Shown: positions 8,301 through 16,551 of the stretch, in pieces
Position numbering within the stretch: position 1 is the first letter of the stretch
Layout of the letters: every line of letters starts with the position of its first letter
Assembly: GCF_042445055.1 (NCBI RefSeq)
Contig: NZ_CP170339.1
Location: 2,418,001 to 2,482,000, forward strand
Reading direction: 5' to 3'
DNA length: 64,000 nt
From: Falsihalocynthiibacter sp042445055
Lineage (GTDB): Bacteria; Pseudomonadota; Alphaproteobacteria; Rhodobacterales; Rhodobacteraceae
Program-made: the position numbers and the translations under genes
The notes under the pieces: model-generated
Databases searched by the model: none
The model's input: only the letters and a program-made list of their open reading frames with translations
What the model was told of the DNA's origin: nothing

Positions 8301-8326
8301 GACCGCCGAGGAATTCCTCGGCGGTC
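8301..8326 (+). terminator. Perfect 26-base palindrome after trxB
   Basis: GACCGCCGAGGAA and its exact complement meet at a central GAATTC, six bases after the trxB stop. In RNA this would fold as a stem of at least 11 bp with a tiny loop. The following bases (GTCCTTCGTG) contain few T, so it is an atypical intrinsic terminator or a 3' end stabiliser. Confidence 0.6.
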
Positions 8327-8538
8327 GTCCTTCGTGAAAAGACTTCCCCAAAGCAGCATTCTACTCATCCCGATTATCCAGAAAAATGTTCCAAATTTCG
8401 CCGAAACAGTGTGGTTTTGGCCTCAAATGGCTTTTCTATTGCTTGCTCCCTTGAATTATCTCCCCTTTCCGCGCTAATCCGCGCCCATCCCTGTCGCCCC
8501 GAATTTCTGGGCCTTTTCATTTTGGAATTGAGTAGACC

Positions 8539-10245
8539 ATGTCCGTATCCAATCTCGCTCCGATCCCGGAGCTATATGTTTCCTATGACTCCGCGCAAAA
8601 GCTAAAAACCGAAGCCGCTGATCTGACGTCGTGGGATTTGTCGCCGCGCCAGATTTGCGACCTTGAGCTCTTGATGAATGGTGGGTTCAACCCGCTCAAA
8701 GGCTTCCTCGGAGAAGAGGATTATAACGGCGTCGTTGAGAATATGCGCCTTGGGGACGGTAGTCTTTGGCCGATGCCGATCACATTGGATGTTGGTGAAG
8801 AGTTCGCTCAATCGCTTGAAATCGGACAGGATATTGCCCTTCGCGACCAAGAAGGCGTTATTCTTGCGACAATGACAGTGACCGACCGCTGGGAGCCAAA
8901 CAAATCTCGCGAAGCCGAGAAAGTATTTGGCGCCGACGATGATGCGCACCCATCCGTAAACTACCTGCATAACCAAGCTGGTAAAATTTATCTGGGCGGC
9001 CCGATCACTGGTATTCAGCAGCCTGTTCACTATGATTTCCGCGCACGCCGCGACACGCCGAATGAATTGCGCGCCTACTTCCGCAAGATGGGCTGGCGCA
9101 AGATCGTTGCGTTCCAAACACGCAACCCGCTGCACCGTGCGCACCAAGAATTGACATTCCGCGCCGCGAAAGAGGCGCAGGCGAACTTGCTGATCCACCC
9201 TGTTGTTGGCCTAACCAAGCCAGGTGACATTGATCACTTCACACGCGTTCGTTGCTATGAGGCAGTGCTTGATCAGTACCCCGCGTCCACAACATCCATG
9301 AGCTTGCTAAACCTTGCCATGCGTATGGCTGGTCCACGCGAGGCAGTTTGGCACGGTCTGATCCGCAAGAACCACGGTGTTACACACTTCATCGTTGGTC
9401 GCGACCACGCGGGCCCCGGTAAGAACAGCCAAGGCGAAGATTTCTATGGCCCATATGATGCTCAGGACTTGTTCCGCGAGCACCAAGAGGAAATGGGAAT
9501 CGAAATGGTCGATTTCAAACACATGGTCTATGTGCAGGAACGCGCCCAATACGAGCCAGCCGACGAAATCGAAGAAGGCGTAACAGTCCTCAACATCTCG
9601 GGTACCGAGCTGCGTCGCCGTCTTGCCGAAGGTCTCGAAATTCCAGAATGGTTCAGCTTCCCGGCTGTTGTGAACGAACTTCGCAAAACACGCCCACCGC
9701 GTGCCGAGCAAGGGTTCACAGTATTCTTCACAGGCTTCTCGGGTTCTGGCAAATCAACCATTGCCAACGCTTTGATGGTGAAGCTAATGGAAATGGGTGG
9801 CCGTCCTGTGACGCTGCTTGATGGTGATATTGTACGTAAAAACCTCAGCTCCGAGCTTGGCTTTAGCAAAGAGCACCGCGACTTGAACATCCGTCGGATC
9901 GGTTATGTTGCCTCTGAAATCACCAAAAACGGTGGCATCGCCATTTGTGCGCCAATTGCGCCATATGCCACGACACGCCGCGCCGTTCGCGAGGAGATCG
10001 AGCAATTCGGTGCCTTCATCGAAGTTCACGTAGCGACATCCATCGAAGAGTGCGAACGCCGTGACCGCAAGGGCCTCTATAAACTCGCGCGCGAAGGTAA
10101 AATCAAGGAATTCACAGGGATTTCTGACCCTTACGACGTTCCTCAAAACCCTGAGCTTTCTGTTGAGACCGAGAATGTGGACGTCGACAACTGCGCCCAC
10201 CAAGTTATTCTTAAGCTTGAGAGCCTTGGCCTGATCAAAGGTTAA
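8539..10245 (+). CDS. sat/cysC: Bifunctional sulfate adenylyltransferase / adenylylsulfate kinase
   Basis: A 568-residue fusion that activates sulfate to APS and then phosphorylates it to PAPS for assimilation. Residues 1 to about 390 are ATP sulfurylase, with TRNPLHRAHQEL (the HxxH nucleotide motif) near 195 and GRDHAGPGKN further on. From about 392 to the end is APS kinase, with a P-loop G399-FSGSGKS-406 and the LLDGDIVRKNLSSELGFS substrate motif. This single-chain order is known in several bacteria and replaces the CysDN type. It stands alone between the trxB hairpin and its own terminator. The kinase P-loop is intact, so both activities are expected. Confidence 0.95.
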   Translation: MSVSNLAPIPELYVSYDSAQKLKTEAADLTSWDLSPRQICDLELLMNGGFNPLKGFLGEEDYNGVVENMRLGDGSLWPMPITLDVGEEFAQSLEIGQDIALRDQEGVILATMTVTDRWEPNKSREAEKVFGADDDAHPSVNYLHNQAGKIYLGGPITGIQQPVHYDFRARRDTPNELRAYFRKMGWRKIVAFQTRNPLHRAHQELTFRAAKEAQANLLIHPVVGLTKPGDIDHFTRVRCYEAVLDQYPASTTSMSLLNLAMRMAGPREAVWHGLIRKNHGVTHFIVGRDHAGPGKNSQGEDFYGPYDAQDLFREHQEEMGIEMVDFKHMVYVQERAQYEPADEIEEGVTVLNISGTELRRRLAEGLEIPEWFSFPAVVNELRKTRPPRAEQGFTVFFTGFSGSGKSTIANALMVKLMEMGGRPVTLLDGDIVRKNLSSELGFSKEHRDLNIRRIGYVASEITKNGGIAICAPIAPYATTRRAVREEIEQFGAFIEVHVATSIEECERRDRKGLYKLAREGKIKEFTGISDPYDVPQNPELSVETENVDVDNCAHQVILKLESLGLIKG

Positions 10246-10266
10246 TCAAGCCAACACTCCAAAGAA

Positions 10267-10300
10267 AAACCCCGGCTCAATCGGCCGGGGTTTATTCGTT
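10267..10300 (+). terminator. Intrinsic terminator of sat/cysC
   Basis: A 10-bp stem (AAACCCCGGC / GCCGGGGTTT) with a 7-base loop, followed by TTTATTCGTTTTT-like T-rich sequence, 21 bases after the stop. The same hairpin could serve the opposing DUF1150 gene on the minus strand, where an A/T-rich tail also follows. Confidence 0.88.
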
Positions 10301-10333
10301 TTTGTGTTAGGTTAATGCGTTTGAGCACTGTCA

Positions 10334-10558
10334 CTAGTGCACAGTCATCGGCACGAAATCATGCTCGCGAGCGAGATAAAATGCTGTTTGACGGTCATTC
10401 ACCAATGCTACGCGCTCACCGTCCGCTTTGTGCACCGAGTACACATGCGTAAGCTCTGGAATTTCCTCGCGGATATCCATTGGCAAGCTCGCCACTTCAA
10501 CCGAGCGCACGTAAACGATGCGGCTTTCTTCGTCGGGAAGTTTGATAGTTGTATTCAT
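10334..10558 (-). CDS. DUF1150 protein
   Basis: A 74-residue soluble protein of the DUF1150 family, found almost only in alphaproteobacteria and often beside Hsp20, as here. I start at the ATG at 10558 (MNTTIKLPDEE); an in-frame ATG four codons upstream is possible. Visible family pattern: IVYVRSVEVASLPMDIRE, then LTHVYSVHKADGERVALV and the closing FYLAREHDFVPMTVH. It lies 22 bases after the hsp20 stop in the same direction, so it probably shares the heat-shock transcript. Its biochemical role is unknown; a chaperone-accessory role is inference from context. Confidence 0.85.
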   Translation of the reverse strand: MNTTIKLPDEESRIVYVRSVEVASLPMDIREEIPELTHVYSVHKADGERVALVNDRQTAFYLAREHDFVPMTVH

Positions 10559-10580
10559 TGCCGGCCCCACTTTCTGGTCG

Positions 10581-10994
10581 TTACTTCTGGTTTATCTTGA
10601 TGGTCTGCACGACGGTATCAGGGACCGATCGCGTTAGATCGATATGCAGCAGCCCGTTTTCGGTTTTTGCGCCACCCACTTCGACCCCTTCAGCCAGAAC
10701 AAAACTCTTCTGGAACTGACGCGCCGCGATGCCGCGATGCAAGAACACGCGCCCCTCGTTGTCGTCCGATTGACGTCCGCGCACCACAAGCTGGTTATCT
10801 TCAACCGTGATCGAGAGGTCATTCTCATCAAAACCCGCAACCGCAAGCGAAATTCGATAACTGTTATCGCTGGTTTGCTCAATGTTATAGGGTGGATAGC
10901 CATCATTGCCGGACTTTGCGGTCCGTTCAACAAGGCGTTCAAGTTGATCAAATCCCAAGAGATATGGGTGTGATCCGAGAGTAAGTTTCGTCAT
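10581..10994 (-). CDS. Hsp20-family small heat-shock protein
   Basis: A 137-residue alpha-crystallin-type chaperone that binds unfolding proteins in the cytosol. I use the ATG at 10994 (MTKLTLGSHPYLLGFDQL), preceded by an AAGGA ribosome site; an in-frame ATG at 11087 has no family support. The crystallin domain spans about residues 32-130: PPYNIEQTSDNSYRISLAVAG, then VVRGRQ and the conserved FLHRGIAARQFQKSFVL, ending ENGLLHIDL. The size and opening resemble IbpA-type proteins. The likely heat-shock promoter is at 11058-11088. DUF1150 follows it in the same transcript. Confidence 0.93.
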   Translation of the reverse strand: MTKLTLGSHPYLLGFDQLERLVERTAKSGNDGYPPYNIEQTSDNSYRISLAVAGFDENDLSITVEDNQLVVRGRQSDDNEGRVFLHRGIAARQFQKSFVLAEGVEVGGAKTENGLLHIDLTRSVPDTVVQTIKINQK

Positions 10995-11057
10995 CGACGC
11001 GTCCTTTTTAAAAGCGACTGTCCAAAATAGCCCCGCAGTGCGGCGACTGATGCAAGT

Positions 11058-11088
11058 AAATATGGGCGCGCATCCACCGAGTCGCAAG
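11058..11088 (-). promoter_or_regulatory. RpoH-like promoter for hsp20-DUF1150
   Basis: On the minus strand CTTGCGA (around 11082-11088) is followed after 16 bases by CCATATTT (11058-11065). This resembles the alphaproteobacterial RpoH pattern, a CTTG -35 element and a C-Y-T-A-T-type -10 element. It lies 63 bases upstream of the hsp20 start, as expected for a heat-shock gene. Confidence 0.42.
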
Positions 11089-11191
11089 AGGCAGCAACAG
11101 AATGACGCGCTCGGCGTGTCAATTTTCTTCCCGCAGGGCGCAAAATCCGCTATCTGAAGGCATACCCAAGCGACTCGAAAGCAAGGTTTGA

Positions 11192-11413
11192 ATGACTGAC
11201 ACAGCGAGTGAAATGCCCCGTGAAGAAGTCCTGCGGGTGAAACTCTCGGTTTTGGTGCGCGAACATCGTGACTTGGATCTGGCGATTCACGCGCTAGAGG
11301 AATCGCGTTTAGCCGATCAACTCCAGATCAGGCGAATGAAATCGAAAAAACTCGCTCTAAAGGACCGAATTGCGGCTATTGAGGACGAGCTTACCCCCGA
11401 TATCATTGCTTAG
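11192..11413 (+). CDS. DUF465 / YdcH-family small protein
   Basis: A 73-residue, strongly charged helical protein that fits DUF465 (YdcH). The family features visible are the N-terminal VREHRDLDLAIHALEES and the C-terminal basic IRRMKSKKLALKDRIAAIED, predicted as two helices of a short hairpin. No catalytic residues are seen. It lies 78 bases upstream of purE on the same strand, a neighbour relation that recurs in Rhodobacterales. Function is unknown. Confidence 0.85.
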   Translation: MTDTASEMPREEVLRVKLSVLVREHRDLDLAIHALEESRLADQLQIRRMKSKKLALKDRIAAIEDELTPDIIA

Positions 11414-11491
11414 CGGCGCAGGATGACTATAGTGCCGCTTCCATCGCACTCGGCCATTTTGATGTGGCCCAAACCCTGAAACGGGCATGTT

Positions 11492-11980
11492 ATGACAGAT
11501 ATTAAAGTCGGAATTATTATGGGCAGCCAAAGTGACTGGCCCGTGATGAAACTTGCAGCCGAAATCCTCGATGAACTTGGCGTCGCCTATGAGACAAAGA
11601 TCGTCTCGGCACACCGCACTCCTGACCGCCTTTGGGAGTATGGCAAGACAGCCGTCGACAAGGGACTTCAAGCGATCATTGCTGGCGCTGGTGGTGCGGC
11701 ACATCTGCCCGGTATGATGGCAAGCAAGACGCGCGTACCCGTGATTGGTGTCCCAGTGCAAACCCGTGCCCTGTCAGGGGTTGATAGCCTCTATTCAATT
11801 GTGCAAATGCCCAAAGGTTTCCCCGTGGCAACCATGGCGATTGGTGCTGCAGGCGCTGCGAACGCGGGTCTGATGGCTGCGGGCATTTTGGCCAACCAAG
11901 ACGCCGAACTGGCCGCGCGTCTGGATAAATGGCGTGCGGATCTTGCGGCCTCAATTCCGGATGAGCCAAGCGATGAATAA
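11492..11980 (+). CDS. purE: N5-carboxyaminoimidazole ribonucleotide mutase
   Basis: PurE (class I) converts N5-CAIR to CAIR in purine synthesis. The 162-residue protein shows IIMGSQSDWPVM near the start, VSAHRTPDRLWEY and the glycine-rich AGAGGAAHLPGMMASKT. The conserved catalytic His lies in S-A-H-R. Class I PurE requires PurK, which follows and overlaps by eight bases, so the two are one unit. Length is typical. Confidence 0.96.
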   Translation: MTDIKVGIIMGSQSDWPVMKLAAEILDELGVAYETKIVSAHRTPDRLWEYGKTAVDKGLQAIIAGAGGAAHLPGMMASKTRVPVIGVPVQTRALSGVDSLYSIVQMPKGFPVATMAIGAAGAANAGLMAAGILANQDAELAARLDKWRADLAASIPDEPSDE

Positions 11981-13049
11981 ACCATTGGAAACAGGCGCAA
12001 CCATCGGAATCCTCGGCGGCGGGCAGTTGGGGCGTATGCTCTCTGTTGCGGCTTCTCGGCTGGGATTTAAGTGCCATATTTTCGAGCCGGGCGCGAACCC
12101 ACCTGCTGGCGATGTAGCGGCCCATGTTACTCGCGCAAACTATGAAGACCTTGAGGCCCTGACAGCCTTTGCCCAAGAAGTTGATGTTATCACCTATGAA
12201 TTTGAAAACATCCCGACAGAGGCGCTGGACCACCTTGAGAAGTTGCGCCCTATTCGACCCAACCGTCGCGCCCTACAAGTTTCGCAGGACAGAATAACCG
12301 AGAAGGATTTTCTCTCGGAACTAGGTCTCAAGACTGCGCCTTATGCTGCGGTTCAAACGCTAGATGAACTTAACGCAGCGCTTGAAACAATCGGTACCCC
12401 GTCGATCCTCAAGACACGGCGCTTTGGGTATGACGGCAAAGGACAGGCGCGCCTTAAATCGAACGATGATGCCCCATCTGCGCTAGAAGATATGGCAGGA
12501 GCGCCCAGCGTCCTTGAAGGGTTTATTGACTTTACCCACGAGGTCTCAGTGATCGGCGCGCGCTCTGCTGACGGGCAAGTTTCGTGCTTTGACCCTGGTG
12601 AAAACGTACACCGTGACGGGATACTGTATACAACGACCGTACCAGCGCGCTTAACGGCAAGCCAACGGATGGATGCGGTCCTTCTTACGGCGAATATCCT
12701 TAATGCGCTGGACTATGTTGGCGTTATGGGCGTTGAGCTTTTCGTTACACCTCAGGGACTTATCGTGAACGAGATCGCGCCGCGCGTGCACAACTCTGGC
12801 CACTGGACCCAAGAAGGGTGTGTGATCGACCAGTTCGAGCAGCACATCCGCGCGGTTGCTGGATGGCCCCTTGGAGACGGCACGCGGCACGCTGATGTCG
12901 AGATGCTCAACCTGATCGGAAACGACGTCGAACAAATCCCGACGATCGCCGTCGAGGGGAACGCCGCGATCCATCTTTATGGCAAAGCGGAGGTCAAGGC
13001 GGGTCGCAAAATGGGCCACGTAAACCGCGTTGTGACCAAGAAATCCTAG
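11973..13049 (+). CDS. purK: N5-carboxyaminoimidazole ribonucleotide synthase
   Basis: PurK is an ATP-grasp ligase that makes N5-CAIR from AIR, bicarbonate and ATP and hands it to PurE. The ATG at 11973 gives 358 residues, the family length; in-frame ATGs at 11961 and 11934 are alternatives. The preatp-grasp fold opens with ATIGILGGGQLGRMLSVAA. The ATP-grasp core shows KTRRFGYDGKGQARL and the C-terminal NEIAPRVHNSGHWTQE motif that binds metal and nucleotide. Its TAG interlocks with the stop of the converging hydrolase gene in a four-base overlap. Confidence 0.95.
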   Translation: MNKPLETGATIGILGGGQLGRMLSVAASRLGFKCHIFEPGANPPAGDVAAHVTRANYEDLEALTAFAQEVDVITYEFENIPTEALDHLEKLRPIRPNRRALQVSQDRITEKDFLSELGLKTAPYAAVQTLDELNAALETIGTPSILKTRRFGYDGKGQARLKSNDDAPSALEDMAGAPSVLEGFIDFTHEVSVIGARSADGQVSCFDPGENVHRDGILYTTTVPARLTASQRMDAVLLTANILNALDYVGVMGVELFVTPQGLIVNEIAPRVHNSGHWTQEGCVIDQFEQHIRAVAGWPLGDGTRHADVEMLNLIGNDVEQIPTIAVEGNAAIHLYGKAEVKAGRKMGHVNRVVTKKS

Positions 13050-13798
13050 CGTAAGAAATCGGGCAGAAGGTCGGGGGACAACAGATCCTCGACCGCCTGT
13101 GTCCACGTCATTTCGTGGTCAAACTTTCCGTTCTCGAGAAATTCCTGAACCTCACGAATGACCAGCGCGTCGTTCATCATAAACGTGTGGGTCACAGGCA
13201 AAATAATATGGTCCGCCGCCCAAGATAAACGTGTCGACTCTACCGATACTTTGCCGTCGTCCTCCCCTTCAATCAGGGTCGAGTAAACCGGATTGAGGCT
13301 CCTGTCGCCCGCGATTATTCCCAGATCAAATTGCGCCTTTTCGATGCGGGCGATCATATCGTCATCAGCAGTCCCAAGCTGTAACCCCGCAGGGCCGTTT
13401 ACCCAGCGAAACGGCTCTAGATCGCCGAATACATCCACAAGTTCTGAGCCGTGATTAGGTGGCGCCAGCATGACGACACGCCCAAGGTTCTCGGGCGCAG
13501 TTTCCGCAACCCAAACCCGCACCAGAATGCCGCCCATCGAATGCGTTACGAAGTTCACCTTATCATCGCCACACTGGGCAACGGCGGGCGGAAATGTCTC
13601 GGCGACGAGCTCCTGAACGGTGGCTTCGGTTGAGGGGTATCCATCGTTAATGACCGTATATCCATCCGCTTTGAGCGCGGCCTCAATTGCCACCATTGAG
13701 GTAGCTCCGCGTGCCAATCCATGAAGCAACACAACGCATTTCGCGCTCGCGGCGGTTGGCAAGAGTAAGAAAAGAGCGAGTGTAATGTTTTTCAGCAT
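13046..13798 (-). CDS. Secreted alpha/beta hydrolase, lipase-like
   Basis: A 250-residue alpha/beta hydrolase with a cleavable signal peptide (MLKNITLALFLLLPTAASA, cleavage before Lys20), so it probably acts in the periplasm or outside. The oxyanion segment VVLLHGLARG is near 22-31. The nucleophile elbow is V-T-H-S87-M-G-G, with a likely acid at Asp180/181 (EGEDDGK) and His204 (PVTHTF). The GX-S-XG elbow has Thr-His before the Ser, as in some triacylglycerol lipase relatives. An in-frame ATG 27 bases upstream is less likely. The substrate is unknown. It converges on purK with interlocked stops. Confidence 0.85.
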   Translation of the reverse strand: MLKNITLALFLLLPTAASAKCVVLLHGLARGATSMVAIEAALKADGYTVINDGYPSTEATVQELVAETFPPAVAQCGDDKVNFVTHSMGGILVRVWVAETAPENLGRVVMLAPPNHGSELVDVFGDLEPFRWVNGPAGLQLGTADDDMIARIEKAQFDLGIIAGDRSLNPVYSTLIEGEDDGKVSVESTRLSWAADHIILPVTHTFMMNDALVIREVQEFLENGKFDHEMTWTQAVEDLLSPDLLPDFLR

Positions 13799-13847
13799 AG
13801 AAGGAACATACCCCTTCGAATTCAAATTGCGAGTAAAGCGCGCGACA

Positions 13848-14690
13848 CTAATTCGTTACCGCAACGGCGGGCTTCTTTAACGAGATAAGCACGCCCGCGA
13901 TAACGAGGATTGTCGAGATCATTAGCTGAAGTGTAAATGCTTCGCTCAAGAATACCACCCCGCCTAGCGATGCCAACACCGGTACGGTCAGCATTGCAAT
14001 CGCCGCAACCGATGACGGAATGCGCGGCAAAATCGCATACCAGAGCGCGTATCCCATTCCCGATGTAACAACGCCAGAGATCACCGCCAGAACAATTCCG
14101 AGCGTGGAATAACTCACATCCTGCGCTGTGAATACGGCAACCGCGAGGGCCAACGGTATGGCGAACACAAAGTTCCCAGCAGTCGTTGCAAGCGGATCTT
14201 GTGCGCGTTTGCCGATCAAGGAATATACCCCCCAGCCAATCGCTGCGAGAACCATCATGCTTACGCCAAAGGGAGAGAATGTACCGCCCTGCGTTGGCCA
14301 GAGCAAATAAACAAGCCCCACAAACGCCACAAGCGCCCCGCACCAGCGAGTCCAAGGGAGATGCTCACGGGCCAATAAGGCGCCTGCGAACATCGTTATT
14401 TGAACCCCTCCAAAGAGAATGAGCGCACCAACGCCGGTATCCAAACTAATATATGCAAACGAAAATCCGAGCATATACGCCGCGAGCGAAAGCACTCCCG
14501 ACACGCCGCCCGATGCCAAACGTTTCCCCTGTGCGGCCACCATTCCCCAGAGGAACAGCCCCCCACTCGCAAGCCGCAAGAGCGCAAACCCGCCCGGATC
14601 AATGGCACCTTGCGCCAACGCGAACCGATTGAGAATAGAGTTGGCGGCAAATGCCAACATTGCTAATGCTATGAGGAGGAATAGACGCAT
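13848..14690 (-). CDS. EamA-family (DMT) transporter
   Basis: A 280-residue inner-membrane protein with ten predicted hydrophobic helices and two EamA repeats, the drug/metabolite transporter layout. The ATG at 14690 (MRLFLLIALAMLAFAANSILNRFA in outline) has GAGGA upstream and begins the first helix at once; the longer in-frame start adds a hydrophilic leader without support. The second repeat begins near VSMMVLAAIGWGVYSL, about residue 143. The substrate cannot be inferred; DMT members export metabolites or amino acids. It is divergent from the DHFR-like gene by 80 bases. Confidence 0.88.
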   Translation of the reverse strand: MRLFLLIALAMLAFAANSILNRFALAQGAIDPGGFALLRLASGGLFLWGMVAAQGKRLASGGVSGVLSLAAYMLGFSFAYISLDTGVGALILFGGVQITMFAGALLAREHLPWTRWCGALVAFVGLVYLLWPTQGGTFSPFGVSMMVLAAIGWGVYSLIGKRAQDPLATTAGNFVFAIPLALAVAVFTAQDVSYSTLGIVLAVISGVVTSGMGYALWYAILPRIPSSVAAIAMLTVPVLASLGGVVFLSEAFTLQLMISTILVIAGVLISLKKPAVAVTN

Positions 14691-14770
14691 GCGCTCTTTT
14701 GGCTGTTTCTTATTCAATGGGCAAGCCCCGCGCGAACACATTGCCGATACCGAAACAGAGGGAAACAATT

Positions 14771-15325
14771 ATGACCGTTGAAGTATTCATCGCGACCTCA
14801 ATAGACGGTTTCATTGCTCGCCCAGATGGATCGCTCGATTGGCTCGAAAATTCTGACTATGCGATTGAAGGCGAGGATTATGGCTATGCGGCTTTTATGG
14901 CTCGGGTCGGATGCCTGTTGATGGGTTCTGGAACGTTTGATGTTGTCGCGGGGTTCGATCCTTGGCCATACAACAAGCCCGTTTATGTCATGTCCAATCG
15001 CCTTCGCGCGCTTCCTGAGAAGTTTGCAGGCAAGGCATCGTTGCGGTCAGGCGATATTTCAGACGTTATTGTCGGGCTTCAAAAAGAGCATTCTGGAACG
15101 ATCTACTTGGATGGCGGGAAGATGATACAGTCAGGGCTGCGCGCGGGGCTAGTGGACCGTCTGACCATATCCCGTATGCCCGTGCTGTTGGGCGAAGGCA
15201 TCCCTCTTTTCGGAGCACTAGAGGGAGACTGCCCCCTCACCCATCACTCAACTATAAGCTTCCGTTCAGGCGTTACGCAATCTGTCTACGACGTCAAACG
15301 CCCTCAAAAGCAGGCGGATATTTGA
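14771..15325 (+). CDS. Dihydrofolate-reductase-like protein (RibD C-terminal fold)
   Basis: A 184-residue soluble protein of the dihydrofolate reductase/RibD-C family. The start at 14771 (MTVEVFIATSIDGFIA) follows GAGGGA by eight bases. Family marks: IDGFIARPDGSLDWL, then LLMGSGTFDVVAG, YVMSNRL, and IYLDGGKMIQSGLRAGLVDRL followed by PVLLGEGIPLF. These are the conserved pyridine-nucleotide and substrate elements. The true reaction is unknown; members are rarely classical folate enzymes. Its 3' end overlaps the broken acetyltransferase gene on the other strand by 32 bases. Confidence 0.88.
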   Translation: MTVEVFIATSIDGFIARPDGSLDWLENSDYAIEGEDYGYAAFMARVGCLLMGSGTFDVVAGFDPWPYNKPVYVMSNRLRALPEKFAGKASLRSGDISDVIVGLQKEHSGTIYLDGGKMIQSGLRAGLVDRLTISRMPVLLGEGIPLFGALEGDCPLTHHSTISFRSGVTQSVYDVKRPQKQADI

Positions 15326-15458
15326 GATCTTTCACCTGCACGTCCTCATAAGACTTTAGCGGAAGAATGCCTGTAAACTGAATAGGGTATGGCGAGTCAA
15401 ATCCCGCGGCGCGCGTGACGTCAAAGCCAAATCTACTATAATATTCAGCATCACCCAG
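15294..15458 (-). pseudogene. GNAT acetyltransferase, C-terminal fragment
   Basis: This stretch has no start of its own. Read on the minus strand in frame with the fragment at 16676-17009, it encodes GDAEYYSRFGFDVTRAAGF, followed by a proline-rich tail ending PPAFEGV and a stop at 15294-15296. This is the last third of a GNAT protein: the D-x-x-Y-Y-x-R-F-G-F block is typical. It was cut off by the insertion sequence at 15459. It overlaps the DHFR-like gene by 32 bases on the opposite strand. Confidence 0.9.
15455..15458. repeat. Target-site duplication, left copy (CCAG)
   Basis: CCAG here and at 16676-16679 flank the insertion sequence. Removing the element and one copy restores an unbroken GNAT frame (V-V-L-G-D across the join). 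Confidence 0.85.
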
Positions 15459-15514
15459 TGGTCCTCCCCCTTTGAAGTGGTCCGCCCCTATAGTTAGGAA
15501 TCGGAGGATTGAAA

Positions 15515-15793
15515 ATGGGAATTAAGCGACACAAGCCAGAAGAGATTGTCACGAAGTTGCGGCAGGTTGAGGTGCTTTGCGGTCAAGGCATGCCGCGTGT
15601 TGATGCAATCCGGCAAGTGCAGATAACTGAACAGACGTTTTATCGTTGGCGCAAACAATATGGCGGAATGGGAACCGACCAACTGAGGGAACTAAAGCGG
15701 CTTCAGAAGGAGAATGATCGACTGCGGCGAGCCGTATCTGATCTGACCCTGGACAAGTTGATCCTGTCGGAAGCCGCACGGGGAAACTTCTGA
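15515..15793 (+). CDS. IS3-family transposase OrfA
   Basis: A 92-residue helix-turn-helix protein that recognises the element's ends. The ATG at 15515 (MGIKRHKPEEIVTKLRQVE) has GGAGG seven bases upstream; a TTG two codons earlier is possible. Family features: GQGMPRVDAIRQVQITEQTFYRW (in outline), then the leucine-zipper-like segment LKRLQKENDRLRRAVSDLTLDK and the closing LSEAARGNF. Two codons before its stop lies the heptamer G-GGA-AAC (15781-15787) in the right frame for a -1 shift into orfB. Confidence 0.93.
   Translation: MGIKRHKPEEIVTKLRQVEVLCGQGMPRVDAIRQVQITEQTFYRWRKQYGGMGTDQLRELKRLQKENDRLRRAVSDLTLDKLILSEAARGNF
15781..15787 (+). promoter_or_regulatory. Candidate -1 frameshift site (G GGA AAC)
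   Basis: The heptamer fits X XXY YYZ in the orfA frame. After slippage the ribosome would read CTT CTG AGC CCC, which is exactly the orfB frame and gives L-L-S-P-S-R-R-R, the usual start of OrfB relatives. It lies just before the orfA stop at 15791-15793. Confidence 0.6.
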
Positions 15794-15837
15794 GCCCCTC
15801 GCGCCGCCGCGCCTGCATCGATCACATTCGCAATGAG

Positions 15838-16551
15838 GTGCGGGTGTCTGAGCGGCGGATCTGTCGTGTTTTGGGGCAGAACCGATCCACCCAGAGGCGG
15901 TTGCCTGTTGACCGAAGTGACGAAGAACGGCTGGTTGCTGATATGATCGAACTGGCACGTCAGTATGGCCGGTACGGGTATCGCCGGATTGCGGCTCTGC
16001 TCAGGGATGCGGGCTGGCAGGTGAACGACAAGCGGGTTGAACGGTTGTGGCGGCGTGAGGGGCTCAAAGTACCCATGAAACAACCCAAGAAGGGGCGGCT
16101 CTGGCTAAATGATGGCTCATGTGTCCGGCTGCGGCCAGAGTATCGCAACCACGTCTGGTCGTATGACTTCGTTCATCATCGAACTGATGACGGGAAAGCG
16201 TTCCGGACCCTGAACATCTTGGACGAATACAGCCGGGAATGCCTGGCGATCCGGGTGAAGCGGAAGTTGAACTCGACAGAAGTCATCGACGCACTCACGG
16301 ATCTGTTCATCTTGCGCGGCGTTCCGGCCTACATCAGGTCGGACAACGGCCCGGAGTTCATAGCTCGGGCTGTTCGAGACTGGATTGAGGCGGTTGGAGC
16401 CAAAACGGCTTACATTGAGCCTGGCTCGCCGTGGGAGAATGGGTATTGCGAAAGTTTCAATGCCCGGTTCCGCGACGAGTTGCTGAACGGGGAGAGCTTT
16501 TACACTCTACGCGAAGCACAGATTATCATCGAAAGCTGGAGGAAACACTAA
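15838..16551 (+). pseudogene. IS3-family transposase OrfB with premature stop
   Basis: The catalytic integrase-core half of the transposase. The frame is open from the frameshift site (about 15787), with a GTG at 15838 as the first start-like codon. The DDE residues are present: W-S-Y-D-F-V, I-R-S-D-N-G-P-E-F and W-E-N-G-Y-C-E-S-F. The frame stops at TAA 16549-16551 after ESWRKH. Continuing in the same frame gives NTKRPHSALGYRPPAPE, and so on to a second TAA at 16639-16641. Relatives have Tyr at the stop position, so a nonsense change removes the conserved C-terminal 30 residues. Activity is doubtful. Confidence 0.88.
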
